Of a stretch of 64,000 nucleotides of DNA, positions 7,780 to 15,394 are shown in pieces. The notes beneath the pieces were generated by a model. It was given only the letters and a program-made list of their open reading frames with translations, was not told where the DNA came from and did not search any database. Each line of letters starts with the position of its first letter. The stretch's first letter is position 1. This DNA comes from Paenibacillus sp. FSL A5-0031. Its GTDB lineage: Bacteria > Bacillota > Bacilli > Paenibacillales > Paenibacillaceae. Location of the stretch: assembly GCF_001956295.1 (NCBI RefSeq), contig NZ_MRTD01000011.1, positions 186,001-250,000 on the forward strand, given 5' to 3'. The translations under genes and the position numbers were made by a program.

Positions 7780-9093
7780 ATGGTTTTAAAGCTTGCACTA
7801 TTCGTATTATTGCTTGTATTTACAGCTTTTTTTGTCGCGACTGAATTTGCAATTATTCGCATGCGATCAAGCCGCGTCAATCAGATGGTAGCAGAGGGCA
7901 TGAAAAATGCTAGAGCGGTTGAGCAGGTAACGAGCAAGCTTGACGGTTATTTATCTGCCTGCCAGCTCGGCATTACAATTACGGCGCTTGGCCTCGGATG
8001 GTTGGGAGAACCAACGATTGAGCTTATATTGCACCCGTTATTTGATCGGATACATATCGAAGGCGAGCTGAGCTCGGTGCTTTCGTTTGTCATTTCTTTC
8101 ATCATTGTAACGTACTTGCATGTCGTACTAGGAGAACTTGCTCCCAAAACGTTAGCCATCATTAAATCGGAAGAAGTCAGTCAGTTTACAGCTCCGATTA
8201 TCATCGTTTTTTATAAGGTGATGTATCCGTTTATTTGGCTTCTCAACGGATCTGCGAACTCCTTGGTAAGATTGCTGGGCTTAAAGCCAGCGAATGAGCA
8301 TGAGGCTCATTCCGAAGAGGAAATCCGCATCATTTTGTCGGAAAGCTATGAGAGCGGGAAAATTAATAAAAGTGAATATGGCTATGTCAACCGGATTTTT
8401 GCATTTGATGAGCGGCTTGCGAGAGAAATTATGGTTCCTCGGACGGATATGGCCTGCTTGTATGTGGATCAAACTCGCGCGGAGAACCTCGAAATTATAA
8501 TACGAGAACAATACACACGTTTTCCTGTTGCCAAAGGAAGCAAAGACAATATCATTGGGATATTAAATACAAAGCAATTTTTTCTCCGCTATGAAACAAA
8601 CCGAGATATCGACGTAACGTCGTTGCTTCAGCCCGTTATGTCGGTTCCTGAAGTCATGCCAATCAATAAGCTGCTCCGCAAAATGCAGCAGGAACGCGTT
8701 CAAATTGCAATTCTGTTGGACGAATATGGTGGAACGGCGGGGCTCATTACCATCGAAGACATCATAGAAGAAATTGTAGGGGAAATCCGTGATGAGTTTG
8801 ATGAGGATGAAGTGAAAGAAATCGAATATATTGAGCAGCAGCGTTATTTGGTTAATGGCAAGGCGCTGATCAGTGATTGGAACGAGATTGCAGGAACTGA
8901 TCTTGAAAGTGAAGAAGTAGATTCTGTAGGCGGTTGGCTTTTTAATCAGAAGCCCGAGCTTCCTATCGGTGAGCCGTGGACCTATGGGAATATGACCTTC
9001 ATTATTCGTGAACGTGACGACAATCGAATCCGAAAAATCGAAATTCATACCGATTTGATCGAAAATGAAATGGGAACCTACGGACATGCATAG
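7780..9093 (+). CDS. Hemolysin-family CNNM/CorC membrane protein with CBS domains
   Basis: A 437-residue protein with the standard architecture of the family. Residues 1-200 are a DUF21/CNNM membrane domain with three to four helices (FTAFFVATEFAIIRMRSSR, TYLHVVLGELAPKTLAI). Residues about 215-335 form a CBS pair (IMVPRTDMACLYVDQTRAE; EVMPINKLLRKMQ; LLDEYGGTAGLITIEDIIEEIVGEI). Residues about 350-425 are the CorC_HlyC transporter-associated domain. Members are magnesium exporters or efflux regulators; Bacillus has several paralogues such as YhdP and YrkA. The old name hemolysin does not imply toxicity. A good ribosome binding site precedes the ATG; uppP follows after 51 bp. Confidence 0.9.
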   Translation: MVLKLALFVLLLVFTAFFVATEFAIIRMRSSRVNQMVAEGMKNARAVEQVTSKLDGYLSACQLGITITALGLGWLGEPTIELILHPLFDRIHIEGELSSVLSFVISFIIVTYLHVVLGELAPKTLAIIKSEEVSQFTAPIIIVFYKVMYPFIWLLNGSANSLVRLLGLKPANEHEAHSEEEIRIILSESYESGKINKSEYGYVNRIFAFDERLAREIMVPRTDMACLYVDQTRAENLEIIIREQYTRFPVAKGSKDNIIGILNTKQFFLRYETNRDIDVTSLLQPVMSVPEVMPINKLLRKMQQERVQIAILLDEYGGTAGLITIEDIIEEIVGEIRDEFDEDEVKEIEYIEQQRYLVNGKALISDWNEIAGTDLESEEVDSVGGWLFNQKPELPIGEPWTYGNMTFIIRERDDNRIRKIEIHTDLIENEMGTYGHA

Positions 9094-9144
9094 GCTTGTA
9101 TAGAGTGAGTAATTTTCAGTCTATTTCTAGGAGGAGATTGGGCG

Positions 9145-9933
9145 TTGGGCGATCTAATTAATGCGATTATTATGGGTATCGTGGAGGGCCTTACTGAGTT
9201 TTTACCAGTTTCATCAACGGGTCACTTGATTTTAACAGCGGAGCTGTTGAATTTCACAGGTGATCGAGTGAAAACCTTTGAGGTGGTCATTCAATTTGGC
9301 GCAGTGCTGGCTGTGCTTGTGTTATACCGAAATCGGTTTGCGAGTTTACTTAATTTCAAGGTAGGCAAAAATTCGGGTTTGAATGCTCTTCACATCATTA
9401 TTGCAATGGCACCGGCGGGAGCATGTGCTGTTCTGCTTCATTCGTTTATAAAAGGCGAGTTGTTCGTTGCTGAGAAAGTGCTGATTGGTCTTGTGGCGGG
9501 TGGTATACTGATGATTATCGCCGATCGTATACGAAAGAAGCCGACTGCAGAGGAGCTTGATGATATTACCTACAAGCAGGCCTTTGCTGTTGGATGTTTT
9601 CAGATACTCGCATTATGGCCGGGGTTCTCGCGTTCAGGCTCGACGATATCTGGCGGCATGCTGTTTGGTGTAAGCCAGAAGGCTGCGGCAGAGTTTACTT
9701 TTTTAGTATCCGTCCCGATTATGGCTGGAGCGAGTGGAATAGACCTACTTAAAAGCCGAGAGTTTCTCACGATGTCGGATTTGCCTCTCTTTCTAATTGG
9801 GCTAATAGCTGCATTTGTTGTAGGTATGATTGCGGTCGTAACGTTCATAAATATGATGAAAAAAATTAGGCTTTCATGGTTTGCCTATTATCGTTTTGCG
9901 CTCGCAGCACTTTTTTATTTTATTATTTTATAA
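9145..9933 (+). CDS. uppP: Undecaprenyl-diphosphatase
   Basis: A 262-residue polytopic membrane enzyme of the BacA/UppP family. It removes a phosphate from undecaprenyl pyrophosphate to recycle the lipid carrier for peptidoglycan and other wall polymers; extra copies give bacitracin resistance. Both signature motifs are present: the glutamate-rich EGLTEFLPVSSTGHL near residues 15-29 and PGFSRSGSTISGG near 163-175, which contain the catalytic residues. The start is TTG, 8 bp after AGGAGGAG. It is the last gene of a probable four-gene run (DUF3900, Lin0512, CNNM, uppP). Confidence 0.95.
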   Translation: MGDLINAIIMGIVEGLTEFLPVSSTGHLILTAELLNFTGDRVKTFEVVIQFGAVLAVLVLYRNRFASLLNFKVGKNSGLNALHIIIAMAPAGACAVLLHSFIKGELFVAEKVLIGLVAGGILMIIADRIRKKPTAEELDDITYKQAFAVGCFQILALWPGFSRSGSTISGGMLFGVSQKAAAEFTFLVSVPIMAGASGIDLLKSREFLTMSDLPLFLIGLIAAFVVGMIAVVTFINMMKKIRLSWFAYYRFALAALFYFIIL

Positions 9934-10066
9934 ATGGAGAAAACACTGATTTTCGACAAAATTATCGAGAATGATTTTCAACTACATATAATGTAGCAAA
10001 AATTCGCTTGGATCAACTATCATTAATTTATATCCAATCGATCATTTTTTCTAATAAATCCGAGAT

Positions 10067-10098
10067 AATCAGGGCAAATTGCCCTGATTTCTTTGTTT
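10067..10098 (+). terminator. Rho-independent terminator upstream of cysJ
   Basis: AATCAGGGC-AAATT-GCCCTGATT followed by TCTTTGTTTT. The stem is perfect over 9 bp. Confidence 0.75.
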
Positions 10099-10195
10099 TG
10101 TGGATGAATAACGATCTTTTTCCATAAAATTGTAATTTTGGAACATGAAATCATCGTTGATGGATTTGTCTGATTATGTTAGGTTAATAATTATT

Positions 10196-10214
10196 GAAGC
10201 ACTTCTGAAGCACT
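10196..10214 (+). promoter_or_regulatory. Direct repeat GAAGCACT x2 ahead of cysJI
   Basis: GAAGCACT occurs at 10196-10203 and again at 10207-10214, spaced by exactly one helical turn, about 60 bp before cysJ. It may be a site for the sulfur regulator of this operon; in Bacillus subtilis the LysR-type CysL activates cysJI. The link is inference. Confidence 0.35.
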
Positions 10215-10275
10215 AATTTTAAAATATGACTATGAAAACTAATGATGATTTTATGTTTATGAGAGGTGGATATTG

Positions 10276-12138
10276 TTGCAACTTCAGGTAACGAACAGTC
10301 CTTTTAATCAAGAGCAAGTTGACCTTCTGAATCGCCTTGTACCATCACTATCGGAGTCTCAGCAAATTTGGCTGACAGGTTATTTGTTTGCTCGTCAAGC
10401 ATCAGCAGGTCCGTTAACGATTAGTGCGGATGTGCAGGCTGTCTCCGAGGGAGCAGCAGTTGCAGAAGTCATTTCGGCTATCAGTCAACCAGCGGTTTCC
10501 CGCGAGGTTACTGTATTGTTTGGCTCTCAAACCGGCAATTGCCAGCGGGTAGCTACCAGCTTATCGCGCAAGCTGGAAGAACAGGGTCTGCAAGTGACAC
10601 TTGCGCCAATGAACAAGTTTAAGACAAACAATTTGAAAAAAGTTGAAAACCTGTTTTTGGTTGTCAGTACTCATGGTGAAGGGGAACCGCCGGATAATGC
10701 GAAGAGCTTCCACGAGTTCCTTTACAGCAAGCGAGCTCCGCAGCTAGAAAACGTTAGCTTTTCTGTCTTGTCGCTTGGCGATACGTCGTATGAATTTTTC
10801 TGTCAAACGGGTAAAGACTTTGATCAACGTCTTGAAGAGCTTGGTGCAAAACGTCTTGTTCCTCGTGTAGATTGTGATCTCGATTACGATGAGGCTGTTG
10901 CTGGCTGGTCAGCAGAGGTTATCAGCTCATTAAATGATCGTTTGAATGCTGCCTCGGGAACGACTGCAGCTATAGCGCAAACAAGCAGCGAAACAACACC
11001 AGAACTATCCGCCTATTCGCGAAACAACCCTTTTAAGGCTGAAGTTCTTGCGAATATTAACTTAAATGGCCGCGGATCTGATCGGGAAACTCGTCATTTG
11101 GAGCTGTCGCTTGAAGGCTCTAATTTACAATATGAACCAGGGGATAGCCTTGGTATTTATCCTGAAAATCATCCAGAGCTAGTGGATGCAATTATTAAGC
11201 AAATGAATTGGAACGCTGAAGAAGTTGTTCCGATCAATAAGAGCGGTGAGCAAGGCTCATTGCGTGAAGCTCTACTTAAGTATTATGAAATTACAGCTCT
11301 AACGAAACCGCTGATCACGCAAGCAGCCGAACTGACTTCAAACTCAGCACTTCGTGAACTGCTAGCTCAAGGGCAAGAGCAAGCGCTTAGAAGCTACATT
11401 AACGGTCGGGATCTACTTGATTTATTGCAGGATTTTGAGCCTTGGCAAGGAAGCGCAAAACAATTTGTTGCTATCTTGCGTAAGCTGCCAGCAAGACTTT
11501 ATTCCATTGCCAGCAGTTTTAAAGCGAATGAGGATGAGGTTCATCTTACCGTGAGAGCTGTTCGTTATGAGTCTCATGGTCGTGAGCGTTATGGGGTATG
11601 CTCCGTACATTGTGCAGAGCGTGTACAACCAGGCGACAGTCTGCCGATCTACATTCAACAAAATCCGAATTTCAAGCTGCCTGCGGATACGAATACTCCA
11701 ATTATTATGATTGGTCCAGGTACTGGTGTTGCTCCATTCCGTGCTTTCCTTGAAGAGCGCGAGGAAATTGGCGCAGAAGGAAAATCATGGCTGTTTTATG
11801 GAGATCGCCACTTTGTTACGGATTTCTTATATCAGACCGATTGGCAAAGAATGCTTAAAGACGGCGTCTTGACCAAACTTGATGTGGCTTTCTCCCGCGA
11901 TACGGAAGAGAAGGTATATGTACAGCATCGTTTGCTGCAGAAGAGCCGTGAACTATTCGAATGGCTTCAAGTTGGCGCTTATGTTTATATTTGCGGTGAT
12001 GAGAAACATATGGCACATGATGTCCATACGGCTCTATTAACTGTCATAGAGCAAGAGGGCGGATTAAGCGCTGAGCAAGCGGCTGCTTATTTGAATGATA
12101 TGCAGGATCAACAACGCTACCAACGTGATGTTTATTAA
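10276..12138 (+). CDS. cysJ: Sulfite reductase (NADPH) flavoprotein alpha subunit
   Basis: A 620-residue diflavin reductase. Residues about 78-215 are a flavodoxin-like FMN domain (VLFGSQTGNCQRVATSL; STHGEGEPPDNAKSFHEFL; LSLGDTSYEFFCQTGKDFD). After a linker comes the FAD-binding ferredoxin-reductase domain (RLYSIASS with its flavin-binding RxYS, VCSVHCAERVQPGD). The NADPH domain carries MIGPGTGVAPFRAFLEER and YICGDEKHMAHDVH. It passes electrons from NADPH to the CysI hemoprotein for sulfite reduction to sulfide in cysteine synthesis. Two adjacent TTG codons could start it (10273 or 10276); the second has better spacing from GAGAGGTGG. cysI follows after 52 bp, forming an operon. Confidence 0.95.
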   Translation: MQLQVTNSPFNQEQVDLLNRLVPSLSESQQIWLTGYLFARQASAGPLTISADVQAVSEGAAVAEVISAISQPAVSREVTVLFGSQTGNCQRVATSLSRKLEEQGLQVTLAPMNKFKTNNLKKVENLFLVVSTHGEGEPPDNAKSFHEFLYSKRAPQLENVSFSVLSLGDTSYEFFCQTGKDFDQRLEELGAKRLVPRVDCDLDYDEAVAGWSAEVISSLNDRLNAASGTTAAIAQTSSETTPELSAYSRNNPFKAEVLANINLNGRGSDRETRHLELSLEGSNLQYEPGDSLGIYPENHPELVDAIIKQMNWNAEEVVPINKSGEQGSLREALLKYYEITALTKPLITQAAELTSNSALRELLAQGQEQALRSYINGRDLLDLLQDFEPWQGSAKQFVAILRKLPARLYSIASSFKANEDEVHLTVRAVRYESHGRERYGVCSVHCAERVQPGDSLPIYIQQNPNFKLPADTNTPIIMIGPGTGVAPFRAFLEEREEIGAEGKSWLFYGDRHFVTDFLYQTDWQRMLKDGVLTKLDVAFSRDTEEKVYVQHRLLQKSRELFEWLQVGAYVYICGDEKHMAHDVHTALLTVIEQEGGLSAEQAAAYLNDMQDQQRYQRDVY

Positions 12139-12190
12139 TAAATAGATAACAACATGAGTACTTGAATGATTGCGAGAGGAGACAGCAACA

Positions 12191-13915
12191 ATGGCGAAAG
12201 AGCAGTTGGTAAAACCTATCGGTGGACCGCCAAGTGAAGTTGAGCATATCAAAAGCGAAAGCAACTATTTGCGCGGCGCATTAGTAGAAACGATGAGCAA
12301 TCCGATTACAGGCGGTTTGCCTGAGGATGACAATCGGTTGTTGAAGTTTCATGGAAGTTATATGCAGGATGACAGAGATTTGCGCAATGAACGTGAAAAG
12401 CAGAAGCTGGAGCCGGCATTCCAATTCATGATCCGGGTGGTACTGCCAAGCGGTGTAGCAACCTCTGATCAATGGCTTGCCATGGATGAACTAGCTCACA
12501 AGTACGGCAACGGGACTTTGCGACTCACGACACGTCAAACGTTCCAAATGCATGGCATTTTGAAATGGAATTTGAAGCCTACGCTTCAAAAAATCAATAG
12601 CGAGCTGATGACTACACTTGCTGCCTGCGGTGACGTCAATCGGAACGTTATGTGCAGTCCAAATCCTTTTCAATCGAACCATCATGAGGAAGTAAGCTAC
12701 TGGGCACGTCAAGTGAATGATCATTTGGCGCCGCGTACTCGCGCTTATCACGAAATTTGGTTGGATGGAGAAAAAGTAATCGATGGTAAAGAGGATGGAG
12801 CGGAAGTAGAGCCGATCTACGGACCTGTATATTTGCCGCGTAAGTTCAAAATCGGATTTGCGATTCCGCCTTTTAATGATGTGGATGTATTCTCTCAAGA
12901 CATCGGCTACATTGCAATCGTGGAAGATGGCAAGCTGAAGGGCTTTAACATTTCCGTTGGCGGCGGTATGGGGATGACACACGGCGATACAACGACTTAT
13001 CCGCAGCTTGGTAAAGTGATTGGCTTCTGTCCGCCGGAGCGTATTGTCGAGCTTGCCGAGAAGACCGTTATGATTCAACGTGACTATGGCAACCGTTCAG
13101 TTCGCAAAAACGCTCGGTTTAAGTATACGATTGACCGTCATGGTATTGAATGGTTCAAAACCGAGCTGCAAAACCGTCTTGGCTGGCAGCTTGAAGAGGT
13201 ACGTCCTTATCAATTCCAAAATAACGGAGACCGTTATGGCTGGCTGAAGGGAAGCAACGGCAAATGGAATTTGACGTTGTTTATCCAGAGCGGACGTATT
13301 GAAGATCAAGAAGGCAACCCGCAAATGACGGGTTTACGCGAAATCGCCAAAGTTCATACAGGCGACTTCCGCATTACTCCGAATCAGAATCTTATTATCG
13401 GTAATGTTAGCAGCCAGAAGAAACGCAAAATTACGGAGCTAGCAGAGCAATACGGACTTACGGACGGTACGCAGCACTCTGCGCTGCGCCGAAGCTCATT
13501 ATCTTGTGTTTCGTTGCCGACTTGCGGTCTTGCTATGGCGGAAGCAGAACGGTACCTTCCAACACTGATCGATAAGCTGGAGCCGATTATTAATGAAGCA
13601 GGGCTGCGTGACCAGGAGATCAACATTAGGATGACTGGATGCCCGAACGGCTGCGCAAGACCAGCGCTTGGAGAAATCTCATTTATCGGCAAGGCACTCG
13701 GCAAATACAATATGTATATGGGCGCGGGCTATGCAGGTGATAGACTAAACAAGCTTTACCGTGAAAATATCGATGAGACCGAAATTCTCGATACTTTAAA
13801 ACCGATTATTAATCAGTATGCGAAGGAACGGGAAACGGGCGAGCATTTCGGAGATTTCGTAATCCGCGCGGGTTATGTAAAGGCTGTTCATGATGGTCAA
13901 CAATTCCATAACTAA
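12191..13915 (+). CDS. cysI: Sulfite reductase hemoprotein beta subunit
   Basis: A 574-residue sirohaem and 4Fe-4S enzyme that reduces sulfite to sulfide with six electrons from CysJ. RLTTRQTFQMHGILK (about 110-124) is the conserved substrate and sirohaem-binding arginine region, and DVNRNVMCSPNPF lies in the first repeat. The cluster cysteines are in SLSCVSLPTCGLAMAEAER and MTGCPNGCARP (about 445-500), the two CxxxxxC/CxxxC motifs of this family. Length is standard. Start ATG 12191 is chosen because GAGAGGAGA lies 8 bp before it; an upstream TTG at 12170 lacks a site. A strong terminator follows. Confidence 0.96.
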   Translation: MAKEQLVKPIGGPPSEVEHIKSESNYLRGALVETMSNPITGGLPEDDNRLLKFHGSYMQDDRDLRNEREKQKLEPAFQFMIRVVLPSGVATSDQWLAMDELAHKYGNGTLRLTTRQTFQMHGILKWNLKPTLQKINSELMTTLAACGDVNRNVMCSPNPFQSNHHEEVSYWARQVNDHLAPRTRAYHEIWLDGEKVIDGKEDGAEVEPIYGPVYLPRKFKIGFAIPPFNDVDVFSQDIGYIAIVEDGKLKGFNISVGGGMGMTHGDTTTYPQLGKVIGFCPPERIVELAEKTVMIQRDYGNRSVRKNARFKYTIDRHGIEWFKTELQNRLGWQLEEVRPYQFQNNGDRYGWLKGSNGKWNLTLFIQSGRIEDQEGNPQMTGLREIAKVHTGDFRITPNQNLIIGNVSSQKKRKITELAEQYGLTDGTQHSALRRSSLSCVSLPTCGLAMAEAERYLPTLIDKLEPIINEAGLRDQEINIRMTGCPNGCARPALGEISFIGKALGKYNMYMGAGYAGDRLNKLYRENIDETEILDTLKPIINQYAKERETGEHFGDFVIRAGYVKAVHDGQQFHN

Positions 13916-13934
13916 TATAAGTATAATTTAAGCA

Positions 13935-13972
13935 AAAGAAGACTAGGGCGATATGCCTTAGTCTTCTTTGTT
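13935..13972 (+). terminator. Rho-independent terminator after cysI
   Basis: A 15-bp stem (AAAGAAGACTAGGGC with its complement, one G-T pair) around the loop GATAT, ending in TTCTTTGTT, 20 bp after the cysI stop. Confidence 0.85.
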
Positions 13973-14064
13973 ATGAAGAGCACGATGAATCATTGATGGA
14001 ATAAGATTGACCCTATTCATTAAATGTGTTAATTTGGTAAAAATCATCGGAGTGGAGCGTGCTT

Positions 14065-14592
14065 ATGCCAAAATCAGCGAGATTAATTAAACCAACGATC
14101 GAATACCGCGACGCGTATATATCCTTTTATGAGGACTGGATAAAGAGCGGTGAAGACATGGTTCCGTGGGTCATTGAGAGAGAACCGGAAGATTTTAATG
14201 CCATGATAGATTTTTTGTATGCTGAAGATAATGAATCTAAAATATCAAGCAGTGATCGTGTTCCACATTCCACTTATTGGCTCCTAAGTGAGGACAACTT
14301 AATTGTAGGAGCGGTTAATATTCGGCATCGCTTAAATGAAAAACTGCTCAATCAAGGCGGCCATATCGGATATGGCGTTCGTCCATCGGAGAGAAGAAAA
14401 GGGTATGCCAATATCATATTATCAAATACGTTGGAGCTGTTAAAAGGTTGGGGCCATCAAAAAGTGCTAGTTGTTTGTGATAAAGGGAATATCGGCTCAG
14501 AAAAAACGATTTTAAAAAACGGCGGCGTGATGGAATCAGAATTCGTAGAGGAAAATGGCAATATTATTAAAAGGTTTTGGATAGACCTATAA
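14065..14592 (+). CDS. GNAT family N-acetyltransferase
   Basis: A 175-residue protein of the GNAT fold. Motif A with the acetyl-CoA pyrophosphate loop reads GYGVRPSERRKGYANIIL (about residues 108-125; the Q/RxxGxG/A pattern appears as RRKGYA), preceded by the beta strand VGAVNIRHRLNEKL. The C-terminal KNGGVMESEFVEENGNIIKRFWI matches the end of ribosomal-protein-acetyltransferase-like members related to B. subtilis YkkB/YncI-type proteins. Substrate unknown. The ATG at 14065 has GTGGAG 7 bp upstream; GTG 14059 is an alternative but lies too near the site. Confidence 0.85.
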   Translation: MPKSARLIKPTIEYRDAYISFYEDWIKSGEDMVPWVIEREPEDFNAMIDFLYAEDNESKISSSDRVPHSTYWLLSEDNLIVGAVNIRHRLNEKLLNQGGHIGYGVRPSERRKGYANIILSNTLELLKGWGHQKVLVVCDKGNIGSEKTILKNGGVMESEFVEENGNIIKRFWIDL

Positions 14593-14670
14593 TCAATGCA
14601 GCTAGCTATTCTTGTCAGAAGAAAATAAAGTTTTAGACTGTGCAAATAAAGTATTAGATTGACGATGTTT

Positions 14671-14700
14671 CATTAAGCGACGGGCAGGATAGTGCAACTT
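14671..14700 (+). repeat. CTAACGGGCAG-type hairpin repeat, copy 1 (degenerate)
   Basis: AAGCGACGGGCAGGATAG followed by TGCAACTT. It shares the ACGGGCAGGATAG core with other copies at 15293, 15365, 17791 and 18623, but its arms pair poorly. Confidence 0.5.
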
Positions 14701-14756
14701 AGTGAGTATGTTTACGTTTATTAAAGGAAGAGCCTAAAAAATAAAGGGGGTGTGTA

Positions 14757-15293
14757 ATGAAGCGAAAAATTACTGTTGTACTTGCTGCATTTGCAATAAT
14801 TCTAAGTGTATTCTCTATTTGGTACTTGATACCTAAGCAGTACTCAGAGACCATCAATGGTGTATATTATCAATTAGGAACGGAAGGAATAACCGAGCAT
14901 ATAAACGTACATCTTGATGGGAAAATACAAAATCATATAAATGGAAAAAGAAGCTTTAAAGGTGAAATTGACTTTGAAGGAAGTAAGGTTCCTCAAATTC
15001 CTAAAGATAGAACAAAATTAGAGTTGCATTACGATGGTTATAATTTTACAACTATTTCTTCCGGTTTTCGAATCATAGATGATAAAGGTAGAATAGAGTC
15101 TAATATTTTTACTTACGGTTTGGTATATACTGATAATAAATTCTCTGAATTTACAATTAAAGTTATGAATGATGATGGCCAGTGGTCCCCATCAAACGGA
15201 TATATGATTACAGCACCAGCGAAAGACAGGCAGGAAGCAATGAAAAGGTCCCAAGGGTTAATCAAGAAGTTTGAAGAAGAAAGTAGGAAATGA
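14757..15293 (+). CDS. Hypothetical membrane-anchored or secreted protein
   Basis: A 178-residue protein with an N-terminal hydrophobic helix (residues 5-25, VLAAFAIILSVFSIWYLIP) acting as signal anchor. The extracellular part contains beta-type alternation, with VHLDGKIQNHINGKRSFKGEIDFEG and IDDKGRIESNIFTYGLVYTDNKFSEFTI. No family is recognised with certainty; it is similar in plan to small Bacillus exported proteins that carry a signal anchor followed by a beta sandwich. The gene is noticeably more AT-rich than its neighbours and lies next to the dead IS110 element and several hairpin repeats, which may reflect horizontal acquisition. ATG follows GGGGG. Confidence 0.65.
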   Translation: MKRKITVVLAAFAIILSVFSIWYLIPKQYSETINGVYYQLGTEGITEHINVHLDGKIQNHINGKRSFKGEIDFEGSKVPQIPKDRTKLELHYDGYNFTTISSGFRIIDDKGRIESNIFTYGLVYTDNKFSEFTIKVMNDDGQWSPSNGYMITAPAKDRQEAMKRSQGLIKKFEEESRK

Positions 15294-15321
15294 TTGAACT
15301 AACGAAGAACGATAGTTGAAT
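15293..15321 (+). repeat. Hairpin repeat, copy 2
   Basis: ATTGAACTA ... TAGTTGAAT arms (one mismatch) around an 11-base loop beginning ACGAAGAACGA. It begins at the stop codon of the preceding gene. Confidence 0.55.
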
Positions 15322-15331
15322 AACGCTCATG

Positions 15332-15363
15332 AAGAGCAGGCGCTACAGTGGCCTGCTCTTCTT
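15332..15363 (+). terminator. Hairpin terminator (GAGCAGGC type, second copy)
   Basis: AAGAGCAGGC-GCTACAGTG-GCCTGCTCTT then CTTATT. It shares stem and the start of the loop (GCTA) with the hairpin at 3595-3625. Confidence 0.7.
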
Positions 15364-15364
15364 A

Positions 15365-15394
15365 TTAAGCTAACGGGCAGCATTCCTATAATGA
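15365..15394 (+). repeat. Hairpin repeat, copy 3 (degenerate)
   Basis: TTAAGCTAACGGGCAGCATTC; keeps the CTAACGGGCAG core but the right arm (CCTATAATG) pairs poorly. It abuts the left flank of the IS110 element. Confidence 0.5.

Larger units (their letters stand above)
9934..10275. other. Intergenic region between uppP and cysJ
   Basis: A 342-bp AT-rich gap without a gene. It contains a small palindrome CTACAT-ATA-ATGTAG (9982-9996), the uppP terminator (10067-10098) and, close to cysJ, a direct repeat GAAGCACT with 11-bp period (10196-10214). No riboswitch was recognised. Confidence 0.6.

Noticed and set aside
8563..9087. Minus-strand frame of 174 codons inside the CNNM transporter gene
   Set aside because: Shadow frame opposite the CBS and CorC_HlyC domains; no start signals.
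12491..13078. Long open reading frame of 195 codons on the minus strand inside cysI
   Set aside because: It lies opposite a conserved, motif-rich gene, has no ribosome binding site and no recognisable protein family; it is a shadow of the strong codon bias of cysI.
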